Assembly (NCBI RefSeq): GCF_040544555.1
Contig: NZ_JBEPKD010000010.1
Location: forward strand, 73,297-137,296
DNA length: 64,000 nucleotides
DNA from: Halalkalibacter oceani
GTDB lineage: Bacteria; Bacillota; Bacilli; Bacillales; Bacillaceae_D
Reading direction: 5' to 3'
Shown piece after piece: positions 34,228 to 42,496 of this stretch; within the stretch, counting starts at the first letter, position 1; the number at the start of each line of letters is the position of its first letter. The notes beneath the pieces were generated by a model. That model ran no database searches. It was not told the origin of the DNA and saw nothing but the letters and a program-made list of their open reading frames with translations. The position numbers and the translations under genes were made by a program.

Positions 34228-34893
34228 ATGAACGAGAAGCAGAAGCCGCTGCGGTGCCTAATCGTGACGTCAGTGGCTGCGGAAAAAGAAGCTGTCGAAC
34301 GGGGCTTTGGACGAGACAGCGGAATAACGGTCATCACCGGGGGGGTTGGACAAGCGGCCGCCGCTGCCAGCACGGCACGGGAACTGGCGCAGGCAAGCTA
34401 TGACCTTGTCATTTGCGCCGGGATAGCCGGCGGTTTCTCCGGCCAGGCCGGGGTCGGTTCGATTGTCGTCGCAGACAGGATTATCGCCGCTGATCTCGGG
34501 ACAGAATCGGCGGAAGGCTTTATCAGCATCGATCATTTGCAGCTTGGAACCACCGCGGTGATCGAAACAGAGCACATGCTAAGCCGCCGGCTCGTCACGA
34601 GGCTGAGGGAAAAACAGCTGCCGGTTCACTCCGGCCCGATTCTGACTCTTTCCACCGTAACTGGGACAGCAGAAAGTGCCCGGGTTTTGGCGCAGCGTGT
34701 AGATGGGGCTGCTGCCGAAGGAATGGAAGGCTACGGCGTGGCGGTAGCGGCTGCTCAGTTTGCTTTGCCAGTAATGGAGATCCGGACGATTTCAAATCTT
34801 GTGGGCCCACGTGACCGCGATGCGTGGCGAATTAAAGAGGCGTTGGCCGTTTTAGAGCAAGCCAGCGCAGCATTTATGGAGGTTATCAAATGA
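34228..34893 (+). CDS. mqnB: Futalosine hydrolase
   Basis: Cleaves futalosine to hypoxanthine and dehypoxanthine futalosine in the alternative menaquinone pathway. The 221-residue protein has the nucleoside-phosphorylase fold with VITGGVGQAAAAAST, LVICAGIAGGF, the acidic active-site segment AAAEGMEGYGVA and EIRTISNLVGPRDRDAW, typical of MqnB rather than MTA/SAH nucleosidase. AAAGGAG precedes the start. It overlaps mqnD by four bases (ATGA), which supports the assignment strongly. Other mqn genes are outside the window. Confidence 0.92.
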   Translation: MNEKQKPLRCLIVTSVAAEKEAVERGFGRDSGITVITGGVGQAAAAASTARELAQASYDLVICAGIAGGFSGQAGVGSIVVADRIIAADLGTESAEGFISIDHLQLGTTAVIETEHMLSRRLVTRLREKQLPVHSGPILTLSTVTGTAESARVLAQRVDGAAAEGMEGYGVAVAAAQFALPVMEIRTISNLVGPRDRDAWRIKEALAVLEQASAAFMEVIK

Positions 34894-35717
34894 AAATCGC
34901 TTATTCCCCTTGTCCGAACGATACATTTGTTTTTCATGCCTGGGCGCATGGCTTGATTGAAGGTGCGCCAAAGCTCGACGTAACGTTTGCTGATATTGAC
35001 ATTACAAACAAGCTGGCAGCCGAACGCAAAGGACCGGAAGTGCTGAAAATCTCATATGGAGCTCTTCCGTGGGTGCTGTCAGATTATGCGCTTGTGCCGT
35101 GCGGCGGGGCACTTGGAAGAGGTTGCGGTCCGCTTGTGCTGACGAAAGAGTCGGCCGGACCGGCAGCTCTTTCCGGTCGGAGAGTTGCTGTGCCGAGTGA
35201 GCGTTCCACAGCTTATTTGCTTTTCCGCTTATGGGCGGCTCAGCAGGTACCGGGCGGAGTCGGTGAGATTGTCGTAATGCCGTTTCATGAAATCATGCCG
35301 GCGGTACGTGATGGGAAAATTGACGCCGGACTTGTCATTCACGAAGCCCGTTTTACATTTCAGGACTATGGCTTGAAGCAGCTCGCTGACCTCGGCAATT
35401 GGTGGGAAGACGACACCGGCCTGCCGATTCCGCTCGGGGCGATTATTGCCCACCGCTCTCTTAATAGAGAAGAGATTGCCAAGTGGGCGCGTGCGTCCGT
35501 TGAATATGCTTGGGCGCATCCAGAGGATTCAAAGGGTTATGTGATGGAGCACGCCCAGGAGCTTTCACCGCAAGTGGCGCAGTCTCACATTGATCTATAC
35601 GTCAATGAGTTTACGGCCGATCTAGGTGAAGCGGGCTATGCCGCTGTCGAGGCATTACTTGGCAGAGCGGCAGAGGAAGGCTTCGTCCCGGAATTTGACC
35701 TGGCAGCATTGCGATAA
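34890..35717 (+). CDS. mqnD: 1,4-dihydroxy-6-naphthoate synthase
   Basis: Converts cyclic dehypoxanthine futalosine to 1,4-dihydroxy-6-naphthoate. The 275-residue protein has the MqnD signature IAYSPCPNDTFVFHAWAHG, then DITNKLAAE, the GCGPLVL stretch and DAGLVIHEARFT with the catalytic His. The fold is a type II periplasmic-binding-protein-like enzyme. It is translationally coupled to mqnB. B. subtilis uses the classical men route, so presence of mqn genes separates this organism from it. Confidence 0.95.
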   Translation: MKIAYSPCPNDTFVFHAWAHGLIEGAPKLDVTFADIDITNKLAAERKGPEVLKISYGALPWVLSDYALVPCGGALGRGCGPLVLTKESAGPAALSGRRVAVPSERSTAYLLFRLWAAQQVPGGVGEIVVMPFHEIMPAVRDGKIDAGLVIHEARFTFQDYGLKQLADLGNWWEDDTGLPIPLGAIIAHRSLNREEIAKWARASVEYAWAHPEDSKGYVMEHAQELSPQVAQSHIDLYVNEFTADLGEAGYAAVEALLGRAAEEGFVPEFDLAALR

Positions 35718-35801
35718 GAAAAAGAGAAGAGCTTGAGACAAAACTAGCTTTGAGCTAGTGGCAATGGCTTTACAAGAGCGTGGCAGTTCTGCACATTGCT
35801 T

Positions 35802-35847
35802 AAGGGGCTGGGCAAAAGGTAGCAACCATTTCCCCAGTCCCTTTTTT
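35802..35847 (+). terminator. Terminator after mqnBD
   Basis: AAGGGGCTGGG pairs with CCCAGTCCCTT and ends in a run of six T. Upstream, 35731-35744 carries a sequence also found at 51534. Confidence 0.85.
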
Positions 35848-35907
35848 GAACAATTTCTCCCTCTTTATCTGTCTCTATCACGTATAATACGGTAAGGGGG
35901 TATGGTT

Positions 35908-36996
35908 ATGAGAGACGTATATGAAGTGATCATTATTGGAGCGGGACAGGCCGGAATTGCGATGAGCCAGAAGTTAAAAACGAAAGGAATTGATCATCTG
36001 ATGATTGATTCCAGTGCTGAAATTGGCCAATCCTGGCTTTCACGCTACAAATCACTCGTCTTATTTACGCCTAAACGATTTAGCTCTCTTCCGGGTTTGG
36101 AAATGGAAGGAGACCCGGAAAGCTATCCGACCAGGGAAGAAATGGCGGCGTATTTACAAGCATACGCTTCCCACTTTCAGCTACCTTATGAGCTGAACAT
36201 CGCCGTTAATAAACTTGAATTCGAGGATAACGTTTTCCGCATTGCAACGAATAAAAAGATCATATACGCCAGGCAAGTAGTGGTGGCGACCGGCGCTTTT
36301 CAAAAGCGCTATATTCTGCCGCTCATTACCAGTACCGCGGAAGAAACCGTCCATCTTCATTCCTCGGAGTATGTGTCGCCAGCCGATCTGTCTGAAGGGA
36401 CTGTGCTCGTGGTTGGCGGTGGCAATTCCGGCGCGCAAATCGCCGTCGAATTAGCGAAGGAACAGCGGGACGTTTTTCATGCTATTTCTGCTCCGATACG
36501 CTTTCTCCCGCTCCGGCTTTTCGGGCAAAGTATCTTCCATTGGCTTGAAAAGAGCGGTCTATTATACGCCGGTCTCGATACAAAACGAGGAAGATGGTTT
36601 CAAAAGAAAAATGATCCAGTGTTTGGAATGGAATTAAAAAAATTAATCAAGGCCGGGCGGGTGATCCAAAAACCCCGGGTGAGAGATGTCGTCGGTCAGC
36701 TCGCTACTTTTGACGACGGCACGCAACTGACAGTCAAAACTATAATTTGGGCAACGGGCTTTGTTCCTGATTATAACTGGATTCAGATCGACGGAATATT
36801 AACAGCCGACGGGCAACCAAAGCATGAGCGCGGCGTGACAGGCGTAAAGGGTCTCTTTTTCCTCGGCCTGCAATGGCAGCACCAGCGCGGCTCGGCTTTA
36901 ATATGCGGTGTCGGAAAGGATGCGGAATATGGTGCTGGTTTTATTGTAAAGAATGCCGGCTCTCTTACGAAGGAAAGGCAGATTTTTCATCGTTAA
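35908..36996 (+). CDS. CzcO-like flavin-dependent monooxygenase/oxidoreductase
   Basis: FAD- and NAD(P)H-binding enzyme of 362 residues. The N-terminal FAD motif is IIIGAGQAGIAMSQ, the second dinucleotide motif is VLVVGGGNSGAQIAVE, and ATGFVPDYNW lies near the C-terminus, the layout of the CzcO/flavin monooxygenase group. The ATG at 35908 is seven bases from TAAGGGGG. Members include putative K+ or metal-efflux-associated oxidoreductases and Baeyer-Villiger-type enzymes. The gene stands alone; its substrate is unknown. Confidence 0.88.
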   Translation: MRDVYEVIIIGAGQAGIAMSQKLKTKGIDHLMIDSSAEIGQSWLSRYKSLVLFTPKRFSSLPGLEMEGDPESYPTREEMAAYLQAYASHFQLPYELNIAVNKLEFEDNVFRIATNKKIIYARQVVVATGAFQKRYILPLITSTAEETVHLHSSEYVSPADLSEGTVLVVGGGNSGAQIAVELAKEQRDVFHAISAPIRFLPLRLFGQSIFHWLEKSGLLYAGLDTKRGRWFQKKNDPVFGMELKKLIKAGRVIQKPRVRDVVGQLATFDDGTQLTVKTIIWATGFVPDYNWIQIDGILTADGQPKHERGVTGVKGLFFLGLQWQHQRGSALICGVGKDAEYGAGFIVKNAGSLTKERQIFHR

Positions 36997-37020
36997 CCCA
37001 CAGTGTATGTCATAGTGTAC

Positions 37021-37242
37021 TCAATAATTTAGTAGGATAAAAAAGATCGCAAGTGCGGTTACACTTACGGTCATATACAATAGCTGTCCTCTCAAGAGTG
37101 ACTGGCTCAAGTGGTTATGAAATAGACCATCCCTCAAAGGCTCAAGGGAAGGTCTATTTCTTTTTGTCTTGTGACGTATGGCGACAAGTGCTCCGAAAGC
37201 AACCATCAGTGTTAGTGTTTCGTATGTTATCAAAAATCCCAA
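37021..37242 (-). pseudogene. Holin-like type I toxin remnant (Hol-Tox/TxpA type)
   Basis: Read from TTG 37242 or 37233, the - strand gives TYETLTLMVAFGALVAIRHK, close to the conserved head of putative holin-like toxins (xTYExLxLMxAFGxLx) of the TxpA/BsrG type. The following 45 residues run through a strong hairpin and do not look like a toxin tail. No good ribosome site is present, as only GGGA precedes the start. It lies immediately after the stop of the second dctM gene. I take it as a decayed toxin gene; translation of the full 73 residues is doubtful. Confidence 0.5.
37119..37165 (+). terminator. Strong + strand terminator inside the toxin remnant (possible antisense antitoxin RNA end)
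   Basis: GAAATAGACC (37119-37128) and GGTCTATTTC (37151-37160) form a perfect 10-base stem extended by TCCCT/AGGGA, followed by five T on the + strand only. A + strand RNA ending here would be antisense to the toxin message, as in type I toxin-antitoxin loci. Confidence 0.75.
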
Positions 37243-37245
37243 ATG

Positions 37246-38520
37246 TTACTTAAACAGCTCTACAATGCCGGTTGTTAGCCAAGGAATGTTACTTATAATA
37301 ATTAAATCTAAAACGATGAGAAGTAATAAAGGAATCACAGCTTTTGAAATTTTGACTAAACTGATGCCAGCTATCTGACAAGAAATAAATAAATTTACAC
37401 CAAGCGGAGGAGTACACATGCCGATGGCGAGATTAATAATCATGATGATCCCGAAGTGAACTGGGTCTATTCCCATTTGCACGGCCACCGGTGCAAGAAT
37501 GGGGGCTAAAATAATAATAGAAATACTAGTTTCGAGAAACATCCCTATAATCAGCAAAAATACATTTACTAGTAAAAGGAATACGACAGGCGAATCAGAA
37601 ATAGAAATAAAAAACTCAGCCGCCAGTTTTGGCACGCCTTCTTTAGTAAGAATCCATGCAAAGAGTCCGGCACAAGAGATAATAAACATAATAATCGCTG
37701 ATGTGATAGCCGATTTTCCTAGAATTTTAAGGATGTTTTGCAGTTTGATTTCTTTATAGATGAAGACACTGACAATAAAAGCGTATAAAGCGGCGATCGC
37801 TCCTGCTTCTGTCGGTGTAAAGAAACCACTATAGATGCCTCCTAAAATAATGACGGGCATGATTAAAGGAATGAGGGCTTCTTTAAACGCTTTTCGTCTG
37901 TCTGCCCAGGTGATCGTTTTATCCCCACTATACCCTCTTCTTTTCGAAACGATATATACGGCCAACAGCAATGTTATAACGATTAAAATTCCCGGTGCAA
38001 CTCCGGCAATAAAGAGGTCTTTAATAGATGTACCTGTCGCCACTCCGTATAAAATCATGGCAATACTTGGTGGGATGATGATTCCAAGTTCTCCGGAAAC
38101 CGCTTGTAAACCTGCAGCAAAATCTTTGTGATATCCTTTTCTAACCATTGCTGGAATAAGGATAGCCCCAATTGCCGCAACGGACGCAGCACTTGATCCA
38201 GAAATAGCAGCAAAAAACATTGCCGTTACAACGGAGACCAGTCCTAAACCGCCTGAAATATGACCTGTTAGTGCATTGGCAAAGTTGATAAGTCGTTTTG
38301 AAATTCCACCATACTCCATTAATGTTCCTGCTAATATAAAAGTGGGAATGGCCATTAGAGCGAATAAGTCAACGGATGTTATTAAACGTTGTCCAGCGAT
38401 AATAAGGGGAGTACTGCTATCAAACAAAATGGCAATAACAGATGAAAGTCCAATTGCTACGGCAACCGGTAATCCCAGTAACAGGAGTACAAAAAATGAA
38501 ACAAACAAGACAGCTATCAT
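37246..38520 (-). CDS. TRAP transporter large permease subunit (second system, DctM family)
   Basis: Polytopic membrane protein of 424 residues with the DctM motifs IPTFILAGTLMEYGGISKRL, the SGSSAASVAAIGAILIP stretch, GELGIIIPPSIAMILYG, FTPTEAGAIAALYAF and CTPPLGVNLFISC. The start codon sits four bases after the dctQ stop (reading leftwards). It forms the channel of a second organic-anion importer. Base composition is more AT-rich than the first TRAP system, and the two DctM proteins are clearly different, so this is not a recent duplicate. Confidence 0.95.
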   Translation of the reverse strand: MIAVLFVSFFVLLLLGLPVAVAIGLSSVIAILFDSSTPLIIAGQRLITSVDLFALMAIPTFILAGTLMEYGGISKRLINFANALTGHISGGLGLVSVVTAMFFAAISGSSAASVAAIGAILIPAMVRKGYHKDFAAGLQAVSGELGIIIPPSIAMILYGVATGTSIKDLFIAGVAPGILIVITLLLAVYIVSKRRGYSGDKTITWADRRKAFKEALIPLIMPVIILGGIYSGFFTPTEAGAIAALYAFIVSVFIYKEIKLQNILKILGKSAITSAIIMFIISCAGLFAWILTKEGVPKLAAEFFISISDSPVVFLLLVNVFLLIIGMFLETSISIIILAPILAPVAVQMGIDPVHFGIIMIINLAIGMCTPPLGVNLFISCQIAGISLVKISKAVIPLLLLIVLDLIIISNIPWLTTGIVELFK

Positions 38521-38523
38521 CGT

Positions 38524-39027
38524 TTACACTCCCCATTTATTAACGTTATTTTTTGTATCATTCAACAGAATATCTATTATGACAGCTATGGCATTCATCG
38601 TCAGAAGAACCATGCCAATCGGCAGGGCGGCATATAAGAAAGACATAGGAATTTGTAAAGCGGCCGAGCTTTGCGTGTGAACCCGTTCCATGACAGCAAT
38701 TCCTTGGAACAAAATAATGATGAAAAAAACGATTCCGCAAAGATTGGATGATATTTTCATTCCTTTTCTTGTCTTTTCACTTACTTTTTCTGCGATGAAT
38801 TCAATCGCAATTAGCTGCTGATACCGTAAAGCGAGAGCCGCACCGATAAAAACACTGTATATCATTAAAAATCTGGCTAACTCCTCTGACCAGGGTAGTG
38901 AGTACCCAATCAAGGTGCGCGAAATAACTTGTACCGACAGCACAAGAATCATGATTCCAAGAAAAGTTCCTAATAACAGCAACAAAACTGTATTTATTTT
39001 ATCTATAGCCGATAATATTTTTTTCAT
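38524..39027 (-). CDS. TRAP transporter small permease subunit (second system, DctQ family)
   Basis: Membrane protein of 167 residues with four helices (INTVLLLLLGTFLGIMILVL first) and the DctQ motif LPWSEELARFLMIYSVFIGA. The ATG at 39027 has AAGGGAG upstream; the longer reading to 39138 would run through a hairpin and lacks a ribosome site. It pairs with the adjacent DctM. Confidence 0.93.
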   Translation of the reverse strand: MKKILSAIDKINTVLLLLLGTFLGIMILVLSVQVISRTLIGYSLPWSEELARFLMIYSVFIGAALALRYQQLIAIEFIAEKVSEKTRKGMKISSNLCGIVFFIIILFQGIAVMERVHTQSSAALQIPMSFLYAALPIGMVLLTMNAIAVIIDILLNDTKNNVNKWGV

Positions 39028-39055
39028 TGGTTCAACTCCCTTTTTGAGACGAGTG

Positions 39056-39099
39056 AAGGCCGTCCTAAAAGGATGGATTTCCCTTTTCGGGACGACCTT
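39056..39099 (-). terminator. Intercistronic hairpin between receptor and permease genes of the second TRAP system
   Basis: On the - strand, AAGGTCGTCC with AAAAGG pairs with CCTTTT and GGACGGCCTT. There is no T-run, so it is probably an RNA-stability or attenuation element. The loop resembles that of the terminator at 15229. Confidence 0.6.
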
Positions 39100-39189
39100 G
39101 AAGTTAATGGTGGAGTCAGAGATTGCAGGAAAAGTCAATTATGAGGATGTTTGCTTATAATTGACTTTGTGCAGAATGAGATCTTCACT

Positions 39190-40212
39190 CTATTGAACTG
39201 CTAATATTTTATCTAAAAGCTCGCCATACTGATCCGCGTATTGTTCATAAACACCTTGGGATGCTTCAAAGAAAGCATCAAAATCAAATTGATCGGTGAC
39301 TTCGGTACCACTTTCTTCCATCACCTGGATCAGCTTGGCGTCGAGTTGTTGGATAAATTCTCTTTCATAGTCTCTTGCTTCAATAGCTGCGTCTTGAATA
39401 ATTTGTTGCAATTCCGGTGATAACCCATCAAATTTAGCTTGATTGATTAATACAGCCCCAGGGGTATAAAAGTGGTTTGATACGGTAAGGTATTTTTGCA
39501 CTTCCTGCAATTTGTTAGGGACGATGACGGTGAAAGGATTTTCCTGACCATCTACAACTCCTTGTTCCAGACCTGTATACAATTCTGTAAATGCCATTGG
39601 AGTCGGGGAAGCACCGTATGCTTCAAAGGTAGATAAATGAATCGGATTTTCCATCGTTCTTATTTTTAAGCCTTTTAAATCTTCAGGTTTGGTTATAGGC
39701 TGCTTATTATTAGAAATTTGGCGATAACCGGTTTCCCACCATGCTAAGTTATAGACACCGGTTTCTTCGATCTGCTCATTAATTTCATCACCGATTTCTC
39801 CATCAAGGACTTTGTATGCGTGATCGCGGTCTCTGAAAAGAAATGGAAAATCAAAAGCAAAGGTTTTATCAGCAAAATTTCCTAAAGGTCCATTGGAAGT
39901 TACAACCATATCTAAAGTACCTAATTGTGTTGCTTCAATCATTTCTCTTTCTCCACCTAATTCGCCGCCAGGATGAATATCAAATTTGACAGAGCCATTT
40001 GTTTTTTCATCGACAATTTCAACGAATTTTAATATTCCCTGATGAAATTGAGCATCCTCGGTTTCCGGGTTAATATGACCCAATGATATGATTACGCTTT
40101 CATCAGACTCTGAATTCGGCTCAGCTCCTGTATTTTCATTGCTTGAATTGCAAGCTGCTAACAAGAGCAATACAAAAATTCCTATCATTCTCCATGTGTA
40201 ATTTTTTTTCAT
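39190..40212 (-). CDS. TRAP transporter substrate-binding lipoprotein (second system, DctP family)
   Basis: Receptor of 340 residues with lipobox LLAAC (Cys21). DctP features are GGELGGEREMIEATQLGTLD, GLKIRTMENP and PMAFTELYTGLEQGVVDGQE, with the carboxylate-binding Arg in KIRT. AAGGAG inside the end of the preceding gene serves the ATG at 40212, so receptor and hydrolase are translationally linked. The ligand is an unknown organic anion. Neighbouring genes suggest a hydroxy acid or a lactone-derived acid. Confidence 0.94.
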   Translation of the reverse strand: MKKNYTWRMIGIFVLLLLAACNSSNENTGAEPNSESDESVIISLGHINPETEDAQFHQGILKFVEIVDEKTNGSVKFDIHPGGELGGEREMIEATQLGTLDMVVTSNGPLGNFADKTFAFDFPFLFRDRDHAYKVLDGEIGDEINEQIEETGVYNLAWWETGYRQISNNKQPITKPEDLKGLKIRTMENPIHLSTFEAYGASPTPMAFTELYTGLEQGVVDGQENPFTVIVPNKLQEVQKYLTVSNHFYTPGAVLINQAKFDGLSPELQQIIQDAAIEARDYEREFIQQLDAKLIQVMEESGTEVTDQFDFDAFFEASQGVYEQYADQYGELLDKILAVQ

Positions 40213-40214
40213 CT

Positions 40215-41000
40215 TTATTCATTCTCCTTTGTAAGTTTTGGTGGATACTGAGCGGATTCTAAAACTGCAAAATCATGCCCGGCAATCATCGTTGCTTTAA
40301 TTTTTTCCATCTTCTTAAACGTTTCTTCGTATTCATTTAAATCGATATGCAAACCATTTGGAATATGCTTTAACTTTGAATCTCCAAGCCAGTTTTCATA
40401 TAAGGGAATAGTATCCCCGGCAATCAAGTAGTCCCCATCCTCTGTATTAACGAGAATTCCCATAAAACCGGGAGTATGGCCGGGAAGAGTGACTAAGTGA
40501 ATGTGGTCTTCGAAATTTTCAATGTCCCCCTCGACAACTTCCATTCTTTGCAGGACGCTGATCCAAGGCGGCAGTGTGTCTTTGAAACCAATTTCATACT
40601 GCGCTCTTTGAACTTCATTAGGACAAATCGCAAATTGCAGTTCTCGTTTTTGAACGATAAAATTAGCATTTTTATAAATGTCACATTTGCAGCTGTGGTC
40701 CCAATGCAAGTGGGTAAAGATCACCGTATCAATATCATCTGGTGTTAGGCCGATACTCTTCAGAGCCTGCTCTTGAAGCATGCTTTCATCCTGAACAATT
40801 GTTCCGTGATACTTTAAAGCTCTTTCAGGCTCACAAGGGCCGGTATCGACGAGGATATTTCGCCCATTGTTTTTAATAACGAACATTAAAATGGGTGTTT
40901 CTATTTTTTGACCATAGTGTCTACCATATACAAATTGAGACTTTTCTATAGTTAGAACACCTACTAACAACGGATAGATAATGGGCTTCTTTGTTTCCAT
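40215..41000 (-). CDS. Metallo-beta-lactamase-fold hydrolase, lactonase-like
   Basis: Zinc hydrolase of 261 residues. The dinuclear metal motif THLHWDHS (HxHxDH), then LPGHTPG, AGDTIP and IAGHDF give the full ligand set of AiiA/AttM-type lactonases. ATG 41000 follows AAAGGTGG and is preferred over 41018. It lies between an aldehyde dehydrogenase and a TRAP receptor. AttM/BlcC in Agrobacterium opens gamma-butyrolactone beside dehydrogenase genes of similar types, so a lactonase role fits. Other MBL hydrolases remain possible. Confidence 0.85.
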   Translation of the reverse strand: METKKPIIYPLLVGVLTIEKSQFVYGRHYGQKIETPILMFVIKNNGRNILVDTGPCEPERALKYHGTIVQDESMLQEQALKSIGLTPDDIDTVIFTHLHWDHSCKCDIYKNANFIVQKRELQFAICPNEVQRAQYEIGFKDTLPPWISVLQRMEVVEGDIENFEDHIHLVTLPGHTPGFMGILVNTEDGDYLIAGDTIPLYENWLGDSKLKHIPNGLHIDLNEYEETFKKMEKIKATMIAGHDFAVLESAQYPPKLTKENE

Positions 41001-41029
41001 TTCCTTTCCACCTTTCATTGTTTTATTGT

Positions 41030-42496
41030 TTAGACATTAATCGAAAATGGATCTCTTCCTTCATCTGAAAGGTCTATCAAGACATTTTTAAGACGTGTAT
41101 ATTCTAATAAAGAGACTAATCCTCGTTCACGCCCATACCCACTATTTTTGACGCCGCCAAAAGGAGCTTGGACAGCGCTTGTCCGGTATGTATTAATCCA
41201 AACAGTTCCAGCCTCTAATTGTTTCGCAACACGATGGGCCCGGGATAAGTTGGAGGTCCAGATGCCAGATGCCAACCCGTATTTTGAATTATTGGCAATT
41301 TCAATTGCTTCCTTTTCATCTTTGAAGGATATCATGCTGAGCACGGGTCCGAAGACTTCCTCCTGCGCTATCTTCATCTCATTTTTTACATTTATTACGA
41401 TCATTGGACGAATGAAGTAGCCGTTTTCCGGAATCTCTCCCTTTTTTCCAACTAGAATAGATGCACCTTCCGCTTCGACATGTTGAATCATCGCTTGAAT
41501 AGCGTTATATTGGTTTTTATTTGCGACTGGTCCCATCTCGGTTGTTGGATCGGTAGGATCGCCTAATTTGATCTTGCTAGTTCTTTCGGCAAGCAATTCT
41601 GCCACCTTATTATAGATCGTTTCTTGGACAAGGAGACGGGAACCAGCGATGCATGTTTGACCACTTGAAGCGAAAATGCCGGCAATGGCCCCGGGGATCG
41701 CTTTCTCCAGATTTGCATCTTCGAAAATAATATTTGGAGATTTTCCACCAAGTTCAAGCGTAAGCGGGATGAAATTTTCAGCCGCATTTTTTCCAATAGC
41801 ACGCCCAGCCAGAGTACCACCTGTAAAACTGATTTTGTTCACTTTGTCTGATTTTGTGAGGAATTCTCCTACTTGTTTATCGCCAGTAACGATGTTGATA
41901 ACACCAGGCGGGAAGCCGGCCTTTTCCACCAATTCACCGAAAAATAAGGTTGAGATGGAAGCATGTTCTGATGGCTTAATGATGACGCAATTGCCCGCAG
42001 CCAAAGCAGGCGCTAATTTATTCATTAATAATTGCATTGGAGAATTCCATGCGGTGATTAAAGCGGCGACACCAACCGGCTCTCTCATTGTATAATCAAA
42101 AAGTTGCAAGTTGTCTAAAGGGATGGTTTCTCCGTAAATTTTATCAGCATAACCGGCAAAGAATCTTAATGCTCTTGCTGTAAAAGGTACTTGTTTAATC
42201 GTTTCTCTGTACACTTTTCCATTGTCTTTCGTTTCCAAGGAAGCTAATTGTTCAGCATTTTCTTCAATTAATTCTGCCAGTTTATTCATATAAGTGGCGC
42301 GCTGCAGACCATTCGTATGTTTCCATGTACGATGAAAGACGTCTGTTGCTGCATCAATGGCGCTCAATACATCTTCATTGGAAGCTTGAGGAATAGTGCC
42401 CCATTGCTCCTCATTATAAGGATTGATAACAGGCATTGTTTCATTTGTGCTCGAATTCTTCCACTGACCATTAATGAGCATGTTATACTGTCTCAT
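41030..42496 (-). CDS. NAD(P)-dependent aldehyde dehydrogenase
   Basis: Oxidises an aldehyde to its acid. The 488-residue chain has the ALDH motifs AWNSPMQLLMNKLAPALAAG, SFTGGTLAG, the general-base Glu248 in LELGGKSP and the nucleophile Cys282 in SSGQTCIAGS, with the C-terminal EEVFGPVLS. It overlaps the upstream dehydrogenase gene by 14 bases. In this context, oxidation of a semialdehyde made by that dehydrogenase is the obvious role. Specificity cannot be read from sequence. Confidence 0.93.
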   Translation of the reverse strand: MRQYNMLINGQWKNSSTNETMPVINPYNEEQWGTIPQASNEDVLSAIDAATDVFHRTWKHTNGLQRATYMNKLAELIEENAEQLASLETKDNGKVYRETIKQVPFTARALRFFAGYADKIYGETIPLDNLQLFDYTMREPVGVAALITAWNSPMQLLMNKLAPALAAGNCVIIKPSEHASISTLFFGELVEKAGFPPGVINIVTGDKQVGEFLTKSDKVNKISFTGGTLAGRAIGKNAAENFIPLTLELGGKSPNIIFEDANLEKAIPGAIAGIFASSGQTCIAGSRLLVQETIYNKVAELLAERTSKIKLGDPTDPTTEMGPVANKNQYNAIQAMIQHVEAEGASILVGKKGEIPENGYFIRPMIVINVKNEMKIAQEEVFGPVLSMISFKDEKEAIEIANNSKYGLASGIWTSNLSRAHRVAKQLEAGTVWINTYRTSAVQAPFGGVKNSGYGRERGLVSLLEYTRLKNVLIDLSDEGRDPFSINV

